Positions 35,845 to 45,222 of a stretch of 64,000 nt of DNA are shown here, one piece after another; the stretch's first letter is position 1; each line of letters starts with the position of its first letter. The notes beneath the pieces are model-generated. The model made no database searches. It saw only the letters and a program-made list of their open reading frames with translations, and was not told where the DNA came from. A program made the position numbers and the translations under genes. Origin of the DNA: Nemorincola caseinilytica (GTDB lineage: Bacteria; Bacteroidota; Bacteroidia; Chitinophagales; Chitinophagaceae); contig NZ_BAABFA010000008.1 in the NCBI RefSeq assembly GCF_039540515.1, positions 248,001-312,000 of the forward strand, given 5' to 3'.

Positions 35845-36231
35845 CTATTCTTCGTTGTTGGGGGTGCTGGCGGCGTTCCTTTCGTCGTTTATCTTTTTGA
35901 AAAGGGCCTCCATTTTGAAGACATGATCGAGGGTATCATCGGAGAAGAAGACGAGCTCGGGTACGCGCCTTAGCTGGTTCTTGATGCGCATGCCCAGCAG
36001 CTTGCGCCACTCCCAGCCGCGCTCTTTGATGCGGTGCAGCAGGGCGGCGGCATCCTGTACCTGAAAAAAACTGAGATATATGCGCGCCTCCAGGAGGTCG
36101 GGCGTTATTGTCACCTTCGATATGGAAACCATTCCCCCGTCCACCATGTTCATCCCCTCGCGGCGGAAAATGTCGCTCAACTCTTCCAGCAACACCTTAG
36201 CTACCTGTTTCTGCCTTTTATTTTCTTCCAT
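35845..36231 (-). CDS. rbfA: Ribosome-binding factor A
   Basis: A 128-residue KH-fold protein that binds the 30S subunit and helps mature the 16S rRNA 5' end. Family features are the N-terminal helix (KRQKQVAKVLLEELSDIF), VSISKVTITPDLLEARIYLS, and the conserved C-terminal core (IKNQLRRVPELVFFSDDTLD). The C-terminal tail is acidic and short. It is the first gene of a two-gene unit with the LolC-like permease. Confidence 0.95.
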   Translation of the reverse strand: MEENKRQKQVAKVLLEELSDIFRREGMNMVDGGMVSISKVTITPDLLEARIYLSFFQVQDAAALLHRIKERGWEWRKLLGMRIKNQLRRVPELVFFSDDTLDHVFKMEALFKKINDERNAASTPNNEE

Positions 36232-36496
36232 TCTCTTTCCGAATTAGCCGATAAAGTTATACAAGTTGTGCCACATGGCGGGATAAGGGTGAATTTATGC
36301 CGGTGCGGCCGGGCGCCCGAAGAAAAATGACCGGGAGATATTTTTTCTTTCTCACCCAAGTTCTCACCCTGTTCATACGTCTATCTTATCAAGGACCTTA
36401 CATGCCTTGTGCGGAATATACCCTCTTTCCTTCATGGCCATGAGATGATACACACACTATTTGTAAACATGAGCTAAAAGACGAAACACGACAGTT

Positions 36497-38062
36497 ATGA
36501 GAACCCTGATACTTACCCTATGGGCATTGTATGTCTTTAGCGCGGCTGCGCAATCTCCTTTTTCTGTGAAGGACTCTATCAACATCAACAGGATAAATGC
36601 CCTGGCCCTGGTGCATGGCGATATGTGGTGGGACCCTGCTACGGGCACAGCCCACTGTAAATTCCCGCCCGACTCGAAGAAGAACGTGGGCTTTGCCGCT
36701 GCCCTGTGGCTAAGCGGCTACGACAATGCGGGCAAGCTGCATGTAGCCGCGCAGACCTACCGGCAGGATGGCAATGACCACTGGCCCGGCCCGCTGGATG
36801 CGCCCGGAACACTGAGCTATGCGACATCGGCCAAATGGGCCAAGATATGGAAGGTGCGCCGCAGCGATATAACCACCTTTATGGCCACCACGCCGCATAC
36901 GGTGGCCAATACCCCCGCGGCCATACTGACATGGCCGGCAAAAGGCAACAGCAATGCAAAGGGCAAGGACGATGCGCCGCTGACCATAACCACCGATATG
37001 GCCCCCTTTGTGGACCTGAACGGGGATGGCAACTACCAGCCGCTGAACGGCGAATACCCGGACATAGAGGGCGATATGGCGCTGTGGTGGGTATTCAGCG
37101 ACAATGGCCCGAGGCATGATAATACCAATGGCCTGCCGCTGGGCGCAGAGGTGCATGTGATGGCATATGCGTACAGCCGCAATACGCTGATAGACTATGT
37201 GGTGTACTATGAGTACACGATAGTGAACAGATCGGCCAACAATTATCATGATGTGCGCATGGCCTTGTGGAACGATGGAGATATGGGCTATTACATGGAC
37301 GACTTTATAGCTTTCGACCCCGCACGCAGGCTGGGGATCATTTACAATGGTACCAACGATGATGGCGGAAGCGCAGGCCACCCTGAGAACTCGTATGGCG
37401 CTGACCCGCCTGCTATGGGTGTGACCATAGTGGCCCAGCCGGGAGACGGACCGGGTACTTATGTGCCGGCGGGTAGTTTTACCTATTACAACAACGACCC
37501 CTCTATAATAGGCAACCCGGTAGTGGATACGGAGTACAACAATTACATGCGCGGTAAGATACGGAACGGTGCGGCGTTCGCTATTCCGTGGGGGAGCTGG
37601 AACGAATGCACCACAGGCAACACACCCGGAGACAGGCGCGAGATACTGGCCACCAACGACTTTGTACTGAATGCAGGGGCAAAGGCCAAAGTGGTGCTGG
37701 CGCTGGTGGTGGATAGCGTTGCAAAGGGATGCCCATCTATAACCTTTGACGGCATAAAAAAGATAACAGATACGGCATGGAACATATACCATACCTATGT
37801 GGATGTAGATGAGGCCATACCACGCTATGGTACCATGCGGCTATACCCCAATCCTGTAGAGAACATATTGCATATGACCAGCGATATGCCGGGTAAAATG
37901 CAGGTGACGATACATGATGCCGTAGGCAGGCAAATAAGGTATGTGGCCGATATGAACGCGACAGATGCCGTGCTGGATGTGCATGACCTGGCACCCGGCA
38001 CCTATGTGGTGACCTGCCGTGCCGGGGATAGGGTAGAGCGTGCCGTATTCGTGAAGCAGTGA
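36497..38062 (+). CDS. Secreted T9SS cargo protein of unknown function
   Basis: A 521-residue exported protein: a signal peptide (MRTLILTLWALYVFSAAAQ), a ~420-residue central region, and a C-terminal type A sorting domain. The sorting domain has the classic start (MRLYPNPVENILHMTSD), a DAVGRQIR turn, LAPGTYVVTC and a final basic strand (ERAVFVKQ). The central region has an acidic EF-hand-like loop (DLNGDGNYQP) and a run of Asp/Asn-rich motifs suited to calcium binding. No catalytic family is recognised. It faces the MFS gene tail to tail with one base between. Confidence 0.88.
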   Translation: MRTLILTLWALYVFSAAAQSPFSVKDSININRINALALVHGDMWWDPATGTAHCKFPPDSKKNVGFAAALWLSGYDNAGKLHVAAQTYRQDGNDHWPGPLDAPGTLSYATSAKWAKIWKVRRSDITTFMATTPHTVANTPAAILTWPAKGNSNAKGKDDAPLTITTDMAPFVDLNGDGNYQPLNGEYPDIEGDMALWWVFSDNGPRHDNTNGLPLGAEVHVMAYAYSRNTLIDYVVYYEYTIVNRSANNYHDVRMALWNDGDMGYYMDDFIAFDPARRLGIIYNGTNDDGGSAGHPENSYGADPPAMGVTIVAQPGDGPGTYVPAGSFTYYNNDPSIIGNPVVDTEYNNYMRGKIRNGAAFAIPWGSWNECTTGNTPGDRREILATNDFVLNAGAKAKVVLALVVDSVAKGCPSITFDGIKKITDTAWNIYHTYVDVDEAIPRYGTMRLYPNPVENILHMTSDMPGKMQVTIHDAVGRQIRYVADMNATDAVLDVHDLAPGTYVVTCRAGDRVERAVFVKQ

Positions 38063-38063
38063 G

Positions 38064-39308
38064 CTATAGTTTCTCTTCCTTCATCTTGCTTTTGGCAAGT
38101 ACATTGACACGATAGAGCATGTAGATGGATACAATGGTAAGACCACCTATGATGTAGCCTACGGTATCGTAGTGCTGCAGCGGGCTGGTCTTATCTTTTT
38201 GTACCACTATCATACCCGCTACGGCAGCGGCAAGGCCGCCCGCTATCTGCTGCAGCGATGAGTTGATGCTCATGAACGCGCCGCGGTCGGCCATGTCGGG
38301 GATGGCGCTTACGAGGGCTCCAGAGGGTACCATGCGGCTCATAACGCCCATCATCATCAGTATATTTAGCGTCACTACGACCCAGAATGGCGTAGTGCTG
38401 AGATGGGTGTAGATGATGGCCATGACTATCATCCACAGCGATGCGCCGGTGAACAGCTTGAACTTATCGACCTTGTCGCTGACCCTGCCTATGACAGGCA
38501 TGATGAGAAGGGTAGAGATGCCGGAGAACATGAAGAGCAGTGGCAGTTGCTCATTGGTAAGACCGAGATTGTTGATGGCGAAGGCGCTGCCGAAGGGCAT
38601 CATCATGAAGCCGCCAAGAGATAGCAGGCAGGTGGTGAGGAAACCCATGCGATAGTGGCGCTTGGCCAGTGTGTGCCATAGGTGTGCTACGGCGCTGCGC
38701 TGCTGCTGCATAGCCAGGTGTTTGGTAACGGGCTGCATCTTGCTGAGGATGACCAGGGCTATGATGGCGCCCAGTATGGCCACGAACATGAAGGGTGCCT
38801 GCCAGTCCCACAGGTTGGCCAGGTATAGGCTGAAGGGTATGCCCAGCACCTGGCTGGCCCCAAAGCCCATTTGTATGAAGCCCATCACGCGGCCGCGGTG
38901 GTGTATATCGAAGAGGTCGGTGATGATGGCCATACTGATGGAACCTATAACGCCGCCGAAGATACCCGTGAAGATGCGCGCCGCTATAAGCAGCCAGTAA
39001 TTATACGCAAGGCCGCAGAATACCGTACCTATTATGAAGCCGGTATAGAAGAAGAGCAGCAGCTTTTTACGGTCGAAACGGTCGGCAAAGCCTGCGGTGA
39101 GCATGCCCGATATGCCCGCGCTGATGGCGTAGGCCGATACCGCAAGCCCGAATTGGGAAGTGGTGAGGCTCATGGATTTCATAAGCATATCGCCAAGGGG
39201 AGACATGACCATGAAATCGAGCACTACGGTGAAGAGGGTGAGCGCCAGGGAGATGATGACGAACTTCTGATAGGAGGTAAAAGGAGTAGCAGATGTGTCT
39301 TTTTTCAT
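38064..39308 (-). CDS. Major facilitator superfamily transporter
   Basis: A 414-residue 12-helix carrier. The ATG at 39308 is used; an in-frame reading from 39428 adds 40 residues unlike an MFS N-terminus and begins upstream of the promoter box. The helix 2-3 loop motif reads GFADRFDRKKLLL (the DRxGRR-type gate motif) and helix 4 is RIFTGIFGGVIGSISMAII. The second half repeats it as GRVSDKVDKFKLF. Similarity to drug/sugar exporters of the DHA1 type is general. Substrate unknown. Confidence 0.9.
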   Translation of the reverse strand: MKKDTSATPFTSYQKFVIISLALTLFTVVLDFMVMSPLGDMLMKSMSLTTSQFGLAVSAYAISAGISGMLTAGFADRFDRKKLLLFFYTGFIIGTVFCGLAYNYWLLIAARIFTGIFGGVIGSISMAIITDLFDIHHRGRVMGFIQMGFGASQVLGIPFSLYLANLWDWQAPFMFVAILGAIIALVILSKMQPVTKHLAMQQQRSAVAHLWHTLAKRHYRMGFLTTCLLSLGGFMMMPFGSAFAINNLGLTNEQLPLLFMFSGISTLLIMPVIGRVSDKVDKFKLFTGASLWMIVMAIIYTHLSTTPFWVVVTLNILMMMGVMSRMVPSGALVSAIPDMADRGAFMSINSSLQQIAGGLAAAVAGMIVVQKDKTSPLQHYDTVGYIIGGLTIVSIYMLYRVNVLAKSKMKEEKL

Positions 39309-39362
39309 TGTAGAGGTAGCCCGGCAAGGATGATGAGGGTGCATTATTGGCCGGGCAAGCTG

Positions 39363-39370
39363 CAAAAATA
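39363..39370 (-). promoter_or_regulatory. -7 promoter box (TATTTTTG on minus strand)
   Basis: Exact TAnnTTTG match, 54 bases before the chosen MFS ATG at 39308; it lies downstream of a longer reading's start at 39428, which supports the shorter protein. Confidence 0.45.
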
Positions 39371-39468
39371 CTGTGAAAGGATGAATTGCTATTTTCTTTT
39401 TCTGTTGTGCAGGGCCTGTGAATAACATGCTATTGGCTATGAAATAATAAAGCTAAATTGCGGCATCA

Positions 39469-40587
39469 ATGAAGGTTGCGCTCGTACAAGACTGGTTCAA
39501 TGCCAATGGCGGAGCAGAAAAAGTTGTTGGGGAGATACTAGAGACCCTCCACAATGACGATGTGGAGGTATATGCGCTTTTCGACAAGTTCGGGCCCGAG
39601 GCCAGGACATCTATTCTGAAGGGCAGGGCGGTGAACGTATCGCTGCTGCAGCATGTGCCCTTCATCAGCAGTTTTTACCGGTATTTTTTGCCAGTGATGC
39701 CCTGGCTCATGGGCAGGTTCCACCTGAGGGGGTACGACCTCATCATATCTACATCGCATGCGGTGGCCAAGGGTTTCCGGGCCGACCCCTCGATACCCAG
39801 CATATGCTACTGCCATACACCGCTGCGCCCCATATGGGACATGTATGACGACTATGCGGCCAACCATTCGTTGGGTGGCTCGTTCGTATACCGCAAGTTC
39901 GTGGCATGGTTGCGGCGGTGGGATGTGGCCACGGCAGGCAGGGTACACCATTTCATAGCCAACTCTAAACACATACAGCAGCGCATAGCCAAGAGCTATG
40001 GGCGCGATTCGGTGGTGATATACCCCCCGGTGCGCACCAGCAAGTTCACCCTGAGCGAGGCCACGCGCAAGGAGTACTATATGTGCCCCGGCCGCTTTGT
40101 GCCCTACAAGAAGATAGATATGGTGATAAGGGCGTTCCAGAAAATGCCCGATAAGAAACTGGTGCTGATAGGCGAGGGCTGGGGAGCGTCGGGCTTTGAC
40201 GATATGCTGCGCGGCCACCCCAATATAGAGTGGCTGGGCTACCGCGACGATAACGAGGTGATAAAGTATATGCAGGAGGCCAAGGCATGCATATTCGCGG
40301 CCAAGGAGGACTTCGGTATCATGTGCGTGGAGACACAGGCCTGCGGCACACCGGTGCTGGCGCTGGACTATGGTGGCTACCGCGAGACGGTGGTGGACGG
40401 GGTGACGGGCTATTTCTTTGCCGAGCAAACGGAGGAGTCGGTGATAGAGGCCGTGAACAAAATGGAGGAGCGGCCGCTGAACGACCACAAGAGCATAAGC
40501 ATGAACGCCCAGCGCTTCTCGGACGACAGGTTCAGGGCAGAGTTCAGCGCATTTGTGGGGCAGGTATTACAGCAACAGCGTTCTTAA
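39469..40587 (+). CDS. GT4-family glycosyltransferase (mannosyltransferase WbaZ-like)
   Basis: A 372-residue GT-B transferase. It opens with the GT4 motif (VQDWFNANGGAEKVV). It continues with IISTSHAVAKGFRAD and CYCHTPLRPIWDMYDDYA, then FIANSKHIQQRIAKSYGRD, and YYMCPGRFVPYKKIDMVIRA. The active-site loop is FAAKEDFGIMCVETQACGTP followed by VLALDYGGYRETV. These features are shared with O-antigen mannosyltransferases such as WbaZ. The DoxX gene starts 16 bases downstream. Acceptor unknown. Confidence 0.9.
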   Translation: MKVALVQDWFNANGGAEKVVGEILETLHNDDVEVYALFDKFGPEARTSILKGRAVNVSLLQHVPFISSFYRYFLPVMPWLMGRFHLRGYDLIISTSHAVAKGFRADPSIPSICYCHTPLRPIWDMYDDYAANHSLGGSFVYRKFVAWLRRWDVATAGRVHHFIANSKHIQQRIAKSYGRDSVVIYPPVRTSKFTLSEATRKEYYMCPGRFVPYKKIDMVIRAFQKMPDKKLVLIGEGWGASGFDDMLRGHPNIEWLGYRDDNEVIKYMQEAKACIFAAKEDFGIMCVETQACGTPVLALDYGGYRETVVDGVTGYFFAEQTEESVIEAVNKMEERPLNDHKSISMNAQRFSDDRFRAEFSAFVGQVLQQQRS

Positions 40588-40603
40588 TTCATACCTTTAC
40601 ATT

Positions 40604-41011
40604 ATGGCTATTTTAGGCAAACTGGGACGTTACCAGAACTTCGGGTTGCTAGTGATGCGCATAGGCCTGGGGGCCATGATGATACTGCATGGCAAGGACA
40701 AGCTGATGGGCGGTGTAGACACCTGGACCGACCTGGGGCATGCCATGGGCAAGCTGCATATACATTTCTGGCCTGCGTTCTGGGGCTTTATGTGTGCCAT
40801 CACAGAGACCATAGGCGGGCTGTTCTGTATGCTGGGCCTGTGGTTCAGGTTGGTATGCCTGCTGCTGGTCATCAACTTCATAGTGGCGGCGCTGTATCAT
40901 TTCACCACCATAGCAGAAATAAAGGAATGCGCCCATGCCATAGAGCTGGCCAGCACTTTCTTCGGCCTCATGTTCATAGGCGCAGGCGCGTATTCGGTAG
41001 ATAAGAGCTAG
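40604..41011 (+). CDS. DoxX family membrane protein
   Basis: A 135-residue protein with four hydrophobic helices. It contains the family segments LVMRIGLGAMMILHGKDKL and FWPAFWGFMCAITETIGGLF, then LVCLLLVINFIVAALYHF and STFFGLMFIGAGAYSVD. DoxX-like proteins take part in redox or quinone-linked membrane processes; the specific role here is unknown. The ATG at 40604 is chosen because earlier codons overlap the glycosyltransferase gene and lack a helix start. Confidence 0.88.
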   Translation: MAILGKLGRYQNFGLLVMRIGLGAMMILHGKDKLMGGVDTWTDLGHAMGKLHIHFWPAFWGFMCAITETIGGLFCMLGLWFRLVCLLLVINFIVAALYHFTTIAEIKECAHAIELASTFFGLMFIGAGAYSVDKS

Positions 41012-41070
41012 TACCGGTACCGCCTACCGGCAGTGATACAGGGGATAACAAATAATAACATATAGCATAC

Positions 41071-41100
41071 TTGCCTTTTGGGGGCATAAGTATAATTTTG
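41071..41100 (+). promoter_or_regulatory. Full Bacteroidota promoter: TTG-N19-TAATTTTG
   Basis: A -33 TTG at 41071-41073 and an exact TAnnTTTG at 41093-41100, separated by 19 bases, the usual spacing. The ATG of the hydrolase gene follows 25 bases later. Confidence 0.65.
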
Positions 41101-41125
41101 CTTATCGTTATCAATTCCATCTTTT

Positions 41126-41806
41126 ATGAGATTCACCTATTATGGCCATTCCTGCTTCCTGGTAGAGACAGGTGGTAAAAAGATACTTTTCGACCCATTT
41201 ATAACCGGCAATGAGCTGGCCGCGGGCATAGTAGACCCCGATAAGATAGAGGCCGATGTGATATTGGTATCGCACGGGCATGGCGACCATGTGGGCGACC
41301 TGGTGAGCATAGCCAAACGTACAGGGGCCAAGGTGATAGCGGGCTACGAGGTAGTGAACTGGGCACAGGGCCAGGGTGTGCAGAACGTACACCCCATGAA
41401 CTTCGGCGCGGCGAATTTCGATATCGGTAAGCTGCACTTTCTGCCGGCGGCGCACAGCAGCAGCCTACCCGATGGAAGCTATGGCGGCAACCCGGGCGGT
41501 TTCCTGCTGCACGGGGCCGAAAAGAAGCTGTACTACAGCGGCGATACCTGCCTGACCATGGACCTGCAACTGGTACCCCGCTATACTGCTGTGGAGGTGG
41601 CCGTACTGCCCATAGGCGGCAACTTTACCATGGATGTGGATGACGCCATCATAGCAGCAGATATGATAAAATGCAACAGGATAATAGGTGTACACTATGA
41701 TACTTTCGGGTATATAAGGATAGACCAGGAGGCGGCAAAAGAAAAATTCAGATCTGCGGGGAAAGAGTTAATATTGCCAAAGATAGGTGAGACGATAGAA
41801 CTGTAG
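41126..41806 (+). CDS. Metal-dependent hydrolase, UPF0173 (metallo-beta-lactamase fold)
   Basis: A 226-residue cytoplasmic protein of the UPF0173/YtkL type. Metal ligands are visible in YYGHSCFLVETGGKK, SHGHGDHVGDL (HxHxDH), the histidine in AAHSSSLPDG, the aspartate in YYSGDTCLTMD and the histidine in GVHYDTFGYI. It is full length and well conserved, but the natural substrate of the family is not known. It has its own promoter. Confidence 0.93.
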   Translation: MRFTYYGHSCFLVETGGKKILFDPFITGNELAAGIVDPDKIEADVILVSHGHGDHVGDLVSIAKRTGAKVIAGYEVVNWAQGQGVQNVHPMNFGAANFDIGKLHFLPAAHSSSLPDGSYGGNPGGFLLHGAEKKLYYSGDTCLTMDLQLVPRYTAVEVAVLPIGGNFTMDVDDAIIAADMIKCNRIIGVHYDTFGYIRIDQEAAKEKFRSAGKELILPKIGETIEL

Positions 41807-41807
41807 T

Positions 41808-41855
41808 GTATACCCTACCGGCAGGCAGGCTCCCTAAAGGGAGGAGATGCAATGA
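41808..41855. repeat. Dispersed intergenic repeat, copy A
   Basis: CTACCGGCAGGCAGG followed by the palindrome CTCCCTAAAGGGAG and then GAGATGCAATG. It shares GGCAGGCTCCC and GAG-TAATGC-type ends with copy B near 50355-50410. A shorter related sequence (CCGCCTACCGGCAG) lies near 41020. Confidence 0.45.
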
Positions 41856-41923
41856 CCATATGGGAGACCAAATAGCAAATAAATAATAATAAATAAAACA
41901 AGAGCCCCTAAACGGGGTGAAGT

Positions 41924-42730
41924 ATGGCAAAAGTAATTGCAATAGCGAATCAGAAGGGTGGTGTAGGAAAGACAACTACCGCCATCAATATGGCGGCAAG
42001 CCTTGCCGTATTGGAATATAAGACACTGCTGGTAGATGCCGATCCGCAGGCGAACAGCACTACGGGCAACGGTTTTGACCTGAAGAACATACAGATAAGC
42101 CTGTACGACTGCATGGTGAACGAAACCCCCGCAGCACAGGTGATACTGGAGACAGAGACCCCCAACCTGCACCTGCTGCCCAGCCACCTGGACCTGGTGG
42201 GCGCCGAAATAGAGCTGATAAACCACCCGAACAGGGAGCATGTGATGCGCAAGGCGCTGGAGGCGCAGGCGGCCAACTATGATTTCATCATCATAGACTG
42301 CTCGCCATCGCTGGGCCTGATAACGGTGAACGCCCTGACGGCGGCAGATAGTGTGGTGATACCGGTGCAGTGCGAATATTTTGCCCTGGAAGGACTGGGG
42401 AAACTGCTCAACACCATCAAGATAGTGCAGACGCGCATCAACAGCAAGCTGAAGATAGAAGGCATACTGATGACGATGTATGATGGCAGGCTGCGCCTGT
42501 CGAACCAGGTGGTGGAGGAGATAAAGAACCACTTCGGCGACCTGGTGTTCAATACCATACTGCACCGCAATACAAGGCTGGGCGAGGCGCCGAGCTTTGG
42601 TATGCCGGCACTGCTGTATGATGCCGAAAGCACAGGTGCAGTGAACTACCTGAACCTGGCCAAGGAGATACTGCAGAAGAACAACATGACCAAGATAAAG
42701 AACGAGGACAGGATCATTGAAACAGAATAG
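41924..42730 (+). CDS. parA: Chromosome-partitioning ATPase ParA (Soj)
   Basis: A 268-residue ATPase with the deviant Walker A motif IANQKGGVGKTTTAINMAAS. It also has LLVDADPQANST and DFIIIDCSPSLGLITVNAL (Walker B region). It dimerises with ATP on DNA and moves ParB-bound origins. It precedes parB by 150 bases. I see no consensus parS palindrome nearby. Confidence 0.95.
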   Translation: MAKVIAIANQKGGVGKTTTAINMAASLAVLEYKTLLVDADPQANSTTGNGFDLKNIQISLYDCMVNETPAAQVILETETPNLHLLPSHLDLVGAEIELINHPNREHVMRKALEAQAANYDFIIIDCSPSLGLITVNALTAADSVVIPVQCEYFALEGLGKLLNTIKIVQTRINSKLKIEGILMTMYDGRLRLSNQVVEEIKNHFGDLVFNTILHRNTRLGEAPSFGMPALLYDAESTGAVNYLNLAKEILQKNNMTKIKNEDRIIETE

Positions 42731-42740
42731 GTCTTGAGGG

Positions 42741-42870
42741 CTCAAATTTCAAAATTCAAATCCCAGATCTCAAAGTTCAGATCCCGGAATTCAAATTAAG
42801 ATGGCACGGGCTGGTATCAATGGGATATAAGCAAGGCAAACTTTCTACTAAAGACTTTCGACTTTCGACC
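42741..42870. repeat. AT-rich imperfect direct repeats between parA and parB
   Basis: Units related to CTCAAATTTCAAAATTCAAATC and CTCAAAGTTCAGATCC occur back to back at 42750-42797, each beginning CTCAAA. At 42848-42870 ACTTTCG occurs twice in tandem. No gene fits here. The position between parA and parB makes a protein-binding role possible but unproven. Confidence 0.4.
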
Positions 42871-42880
42871 ATAATAAAAG

Positions 42881-43795
42881 ATGTCGCAGATAAATAAGAA
42901 ACAGGCATTGGGAAAGGGTATCAGGGCACTGCTGGATACCATAGATGAGGAGATGCAAGCCCCGAAAGAGGGGGTGCCTGCGGTATCGGGGCAGAACGCC
43001 AATGCGATAGCCCGCATTCAGCTGGACCAGATAGTGGTGAATCCGAAGCAGCCGCGCCGCGATTTTGACGAGCAGGCGCTACAGGAGCTATCGGAGAGCA
43101 TAAAGCTGCATGATGTGATACAGCCGGTGACGGTGATAAAGATGGGCCCTAACGCCTACCAGCTGATAAGCGGTGAGCGCAGGCTGCGCGCATCGCGTAT
43201 GGCGGGCCTTACCGATATACCTGCATACATACGCACTGCCGACAGCCAAGGCATACTGGAAATGGCCCTGCTGGAGAACCTGCAGCGCGAAGACCTGAAC
43301 GCCATAGAGATAGCCCTGAGCTATCGCCAGCTGATGGACGAGTGCGGCCTGACACAGGAACAGGTGGCCGAGCGCATGAAAAAAGAGCGCAGCACCGTGG
43401 CCAACTACCTGCGCCTGCTGAAGCTGCCGCCCGATGTGCAGAAGGCTGTGCGCGACGGTGTGATATCTATGGGACATGCGCGAGCCATAATAGGGCTGGA
43501 GCATGTAGAGCAGCAGCTATACGTTTTCAGGGAGACGGTGCAGAGAGGTCTCTCGGTGAGGCAGGTAGAGCAGATGGTGAAGGAGATGGGCACAGAGCTG
43601 GCGGCATCGCCCGCGAAGCCCGTGGCCGCGCCTACCAAGCTGCCCATGGCGTATAAACGCATAGAGGACAGCATGGCATCGCATTTCTCTACCAAGGTAT
43701 CGCTGGACCGTAAGAAGAGCGGCAAGGGCAAGATACAGATAGAGTTCTACAACGACAGCGACCTGGAGCGCATAATGGAGAAGATGAACCTGTGA
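42881..43795 (+). CDS. parB: Chromosome-partitioning protein ParB (Spo0J)
   Basis: A 304-residue centromere-binding CTPase-type protein. The N-terminal ParB/Srx domain includes VNPKQPRRDFDEQALQELSE and the GERRLRASRMAGL box. LLENLQREDLNAIEIALSY follows it. A helix-turn-helix follows (LTQEQVAERMKKERSTVANY), and a C-terminal dimerisation domain ends with FYNDSDLERIMEKMNL. All elements are in order. It is followed by dapB after 38 bases. Confidence 0.95.
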   Translation: MSQINKKQALGKGIRALLDTIDEEMQAPKEGVPAVSGQNANAIARIQLDQIVVNPKQPRRDFDEQALQELSESIKLHDVIQPVTVIKMGPNAYQLISGERRLRASRMAGLTDIPAYIRTADSQGILEMALLENLQREDLNAIEIALSYRQLMDECGLTQEQVAERMKKERSTVANYLRLLKLPPDVQKAVRDGVISMGHARAIIGLEHVEQQLYVFRETVQRGLSVRQVEQMVKEMGTELAASPAKPVAAPTKLPMAYKRIEDSMASHFSTKVSLDRKKSGKGKIQIEFYNDSDLERIMEKMNL

Positions 43796-43833
43796 CGGTC
43801 TCCCTCTCTTTTTAGCAGTATAATTCCATAGGC

Positions 43834-44550
43834 ATGAAGATAGCCCTCATAGGTTATGGCAAAATGGGTAAGGTCATAGAGCAGATAGCCCTGGAGCGGG
43901 GGCATGAGATAGTACTGCGCATCACATCGGCCAACAGGCAGGATATGACCGCCGATGCACTGCGTGGTGCAGACGTGGCCATAGAGTTCACAGGGCCGCA
44001 TGCGGCCGCAGCCAATGTGCGCGAGCTACTGGCGGCAGGTGTGGCCACAGTGAGCGGATCGACAGGCTGGAACGATGGCTTGCAAGAGGTCCGGGACCTG
44101 GCGGTGGCCGGTGGTGCGGCCTTCCTGCATGCATCCAACTTCAGCGTGGGGGTGAATATATTCTTCGAGATAAATAAATTGCTGGCAAGGCTGATGAAAG
44201 GCCGCAACGAGTACAGCCCTGCCGTAGAGGAGACCCACCATGTGCATAAGAGGGACACGCCGGGTGGCACTGCCATAACCATAGCCGAGCAGATGATACA
44301 GGCCCTGGGCAACAAGACCGGCTGGACGCTGAACGATGCCTCACTGCCCGACGCGCTGCCTATATACGCACACAGGGTAGGCGAGGTGCCAGGCACACAC
44401 AAGGTGACCTACACAAGCGCAGTAGATGATATAGAGATAATACATACTGCGCACAACAGGCAGGGCTTTGCATTGGGCGCAGTACTGGCGGCCGAATATG
44501 TGGCCGGCAAGAAGGGCGTGTTCTCTATGAAGGATGTACTGGGGATATAG
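43834..44550 (+). CDS. dapB: 4-hydroxy-tetrahydrodipicolinate reductase
   Basis: A 238-residue enzyme of the diaminopimelate/lysine pathway that reduces dihydrodipicolinate with NAD(P)H. The cofactor loop is IALIGYGKMGKVI, and VAIEFTGPHAAAAN follows. The substrate motif reads EETHHVHKRDTPGGTA, with the catalytic His-His and Lys. The C-terminal sheet ends FALGAVLAAEYVAGKKG and the length is slightly short, as in other Bacteroidota. It follows parAB, a gene order known in the phylum, but no signal peptidase gene follows. Confidence 0.95.
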   Translation: MKIALIGYGKMGKVIEQIALERGHEIVLRITSANRQDMTADALRGADVAIEFTGPHAAAANVRELLAAGVATVSGSTGWNDGLQEVRDLAVAGGAAFLHASNFSVGVNIFFEINKLLARLMKGRNEYSPAVEETHHVHKRDTPGGTAITIAEQMIQALGNKTGWTLNDASLPDALPIYAHRVGEVPGTHKVTYTSAVDDIEIIHTAHNRQGFALGAVLAAEYVAGKKGVFSMKDVLGI

Positions 44551-44643
44551 ATCCCGCTCCTTTCTTATATATGGTCGATAGTAGTGATGTTTTGTTTTTA
44601 TGGATAGGTATGCCTATCTTGTAGATGCAGAAAATACTCCATC

Positions 44644-45033
44644 ATGAAGCGTTTCGCAATATTGCCGCTGGTATCGCTGGTTTTGATCTCTTGCGAGGGA
44701 AAAAAGCTGGATATGGGACAGGTGCATAGATACAATGATACCATACCTACCATCATACCCAACCTGTCTACCGTGCAGACACGGGTAGACGATAATGAGC
44801 AACTGAAACTACTGGTGGGTTCGCCACGCTTTTATCACGAAACACCCGATAAGATGCAGGCCGCGGCCATAAAGGCCGGGCAGGCAGCGCTGGTGGTCTT
44901 CGGCGATGGTCTAAAGACCGGTACCCTGATAGTGACCAAGGAACTGGAGGACCACCTGGAAGACCCCGAGGATGGTATAAAAGTGGATATGAAGATAGAC
45001 AGCCTGAAAAAGGCGATGGCGCCGGGGAAATGA
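44644..45033 (+). CDS. Small lipoprotein of unknown function
   Basis: A 129-residue predicted lipoprotein: the signal MKRFAILPLVSLVLISC has its lipobox cysteine at residue 17. The mature part includes TRVDDNEQLKLLVGSPRF, a short helix (DKMQAAAIKAGQAAL) and an acidic stretch (ELEDHLEDPEDGI) before a Lys-rich end. I do not recognise a family. It lies 93 bases after dapB. Confidence 0.65.
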   Translation: MKRFAILPLVSLVLISCEGKKLDMGQVHRYNDTIPTIIPNLSTVQTRVDDNEQLKLLVGSPRFYHETPDKMQAAAIKAGQAALVVFGDGLKTGTLIVTKELEDHLEDPEDGIKVDMKIDSLKKAMAPGK

Positions 45034-45222
45034 TATAGTTCACATTTCCTTCCTTTTCTATTCGTATTGCAGGGTATTTTATATGAATGCCCCTCATATA
45101 GCGATATTGAAATTCGGAACGAAATCATTAGATTTGCCAGATCTTGCTATTGCTTTCCGGTAGACCACTGCTGCCGGGGCTAACAATTATTTAATACTTA
45201 AGGTACTTTAAACAACAGAAAC

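Noticed and set aside
41800..44560. Replication origin with parS sites near parAB.
   Set aside because: I could not find a TGTTTCACGTGAAACA-type palindrome or a cluster of DnaA boxes; repeats between parA and parB do not match.
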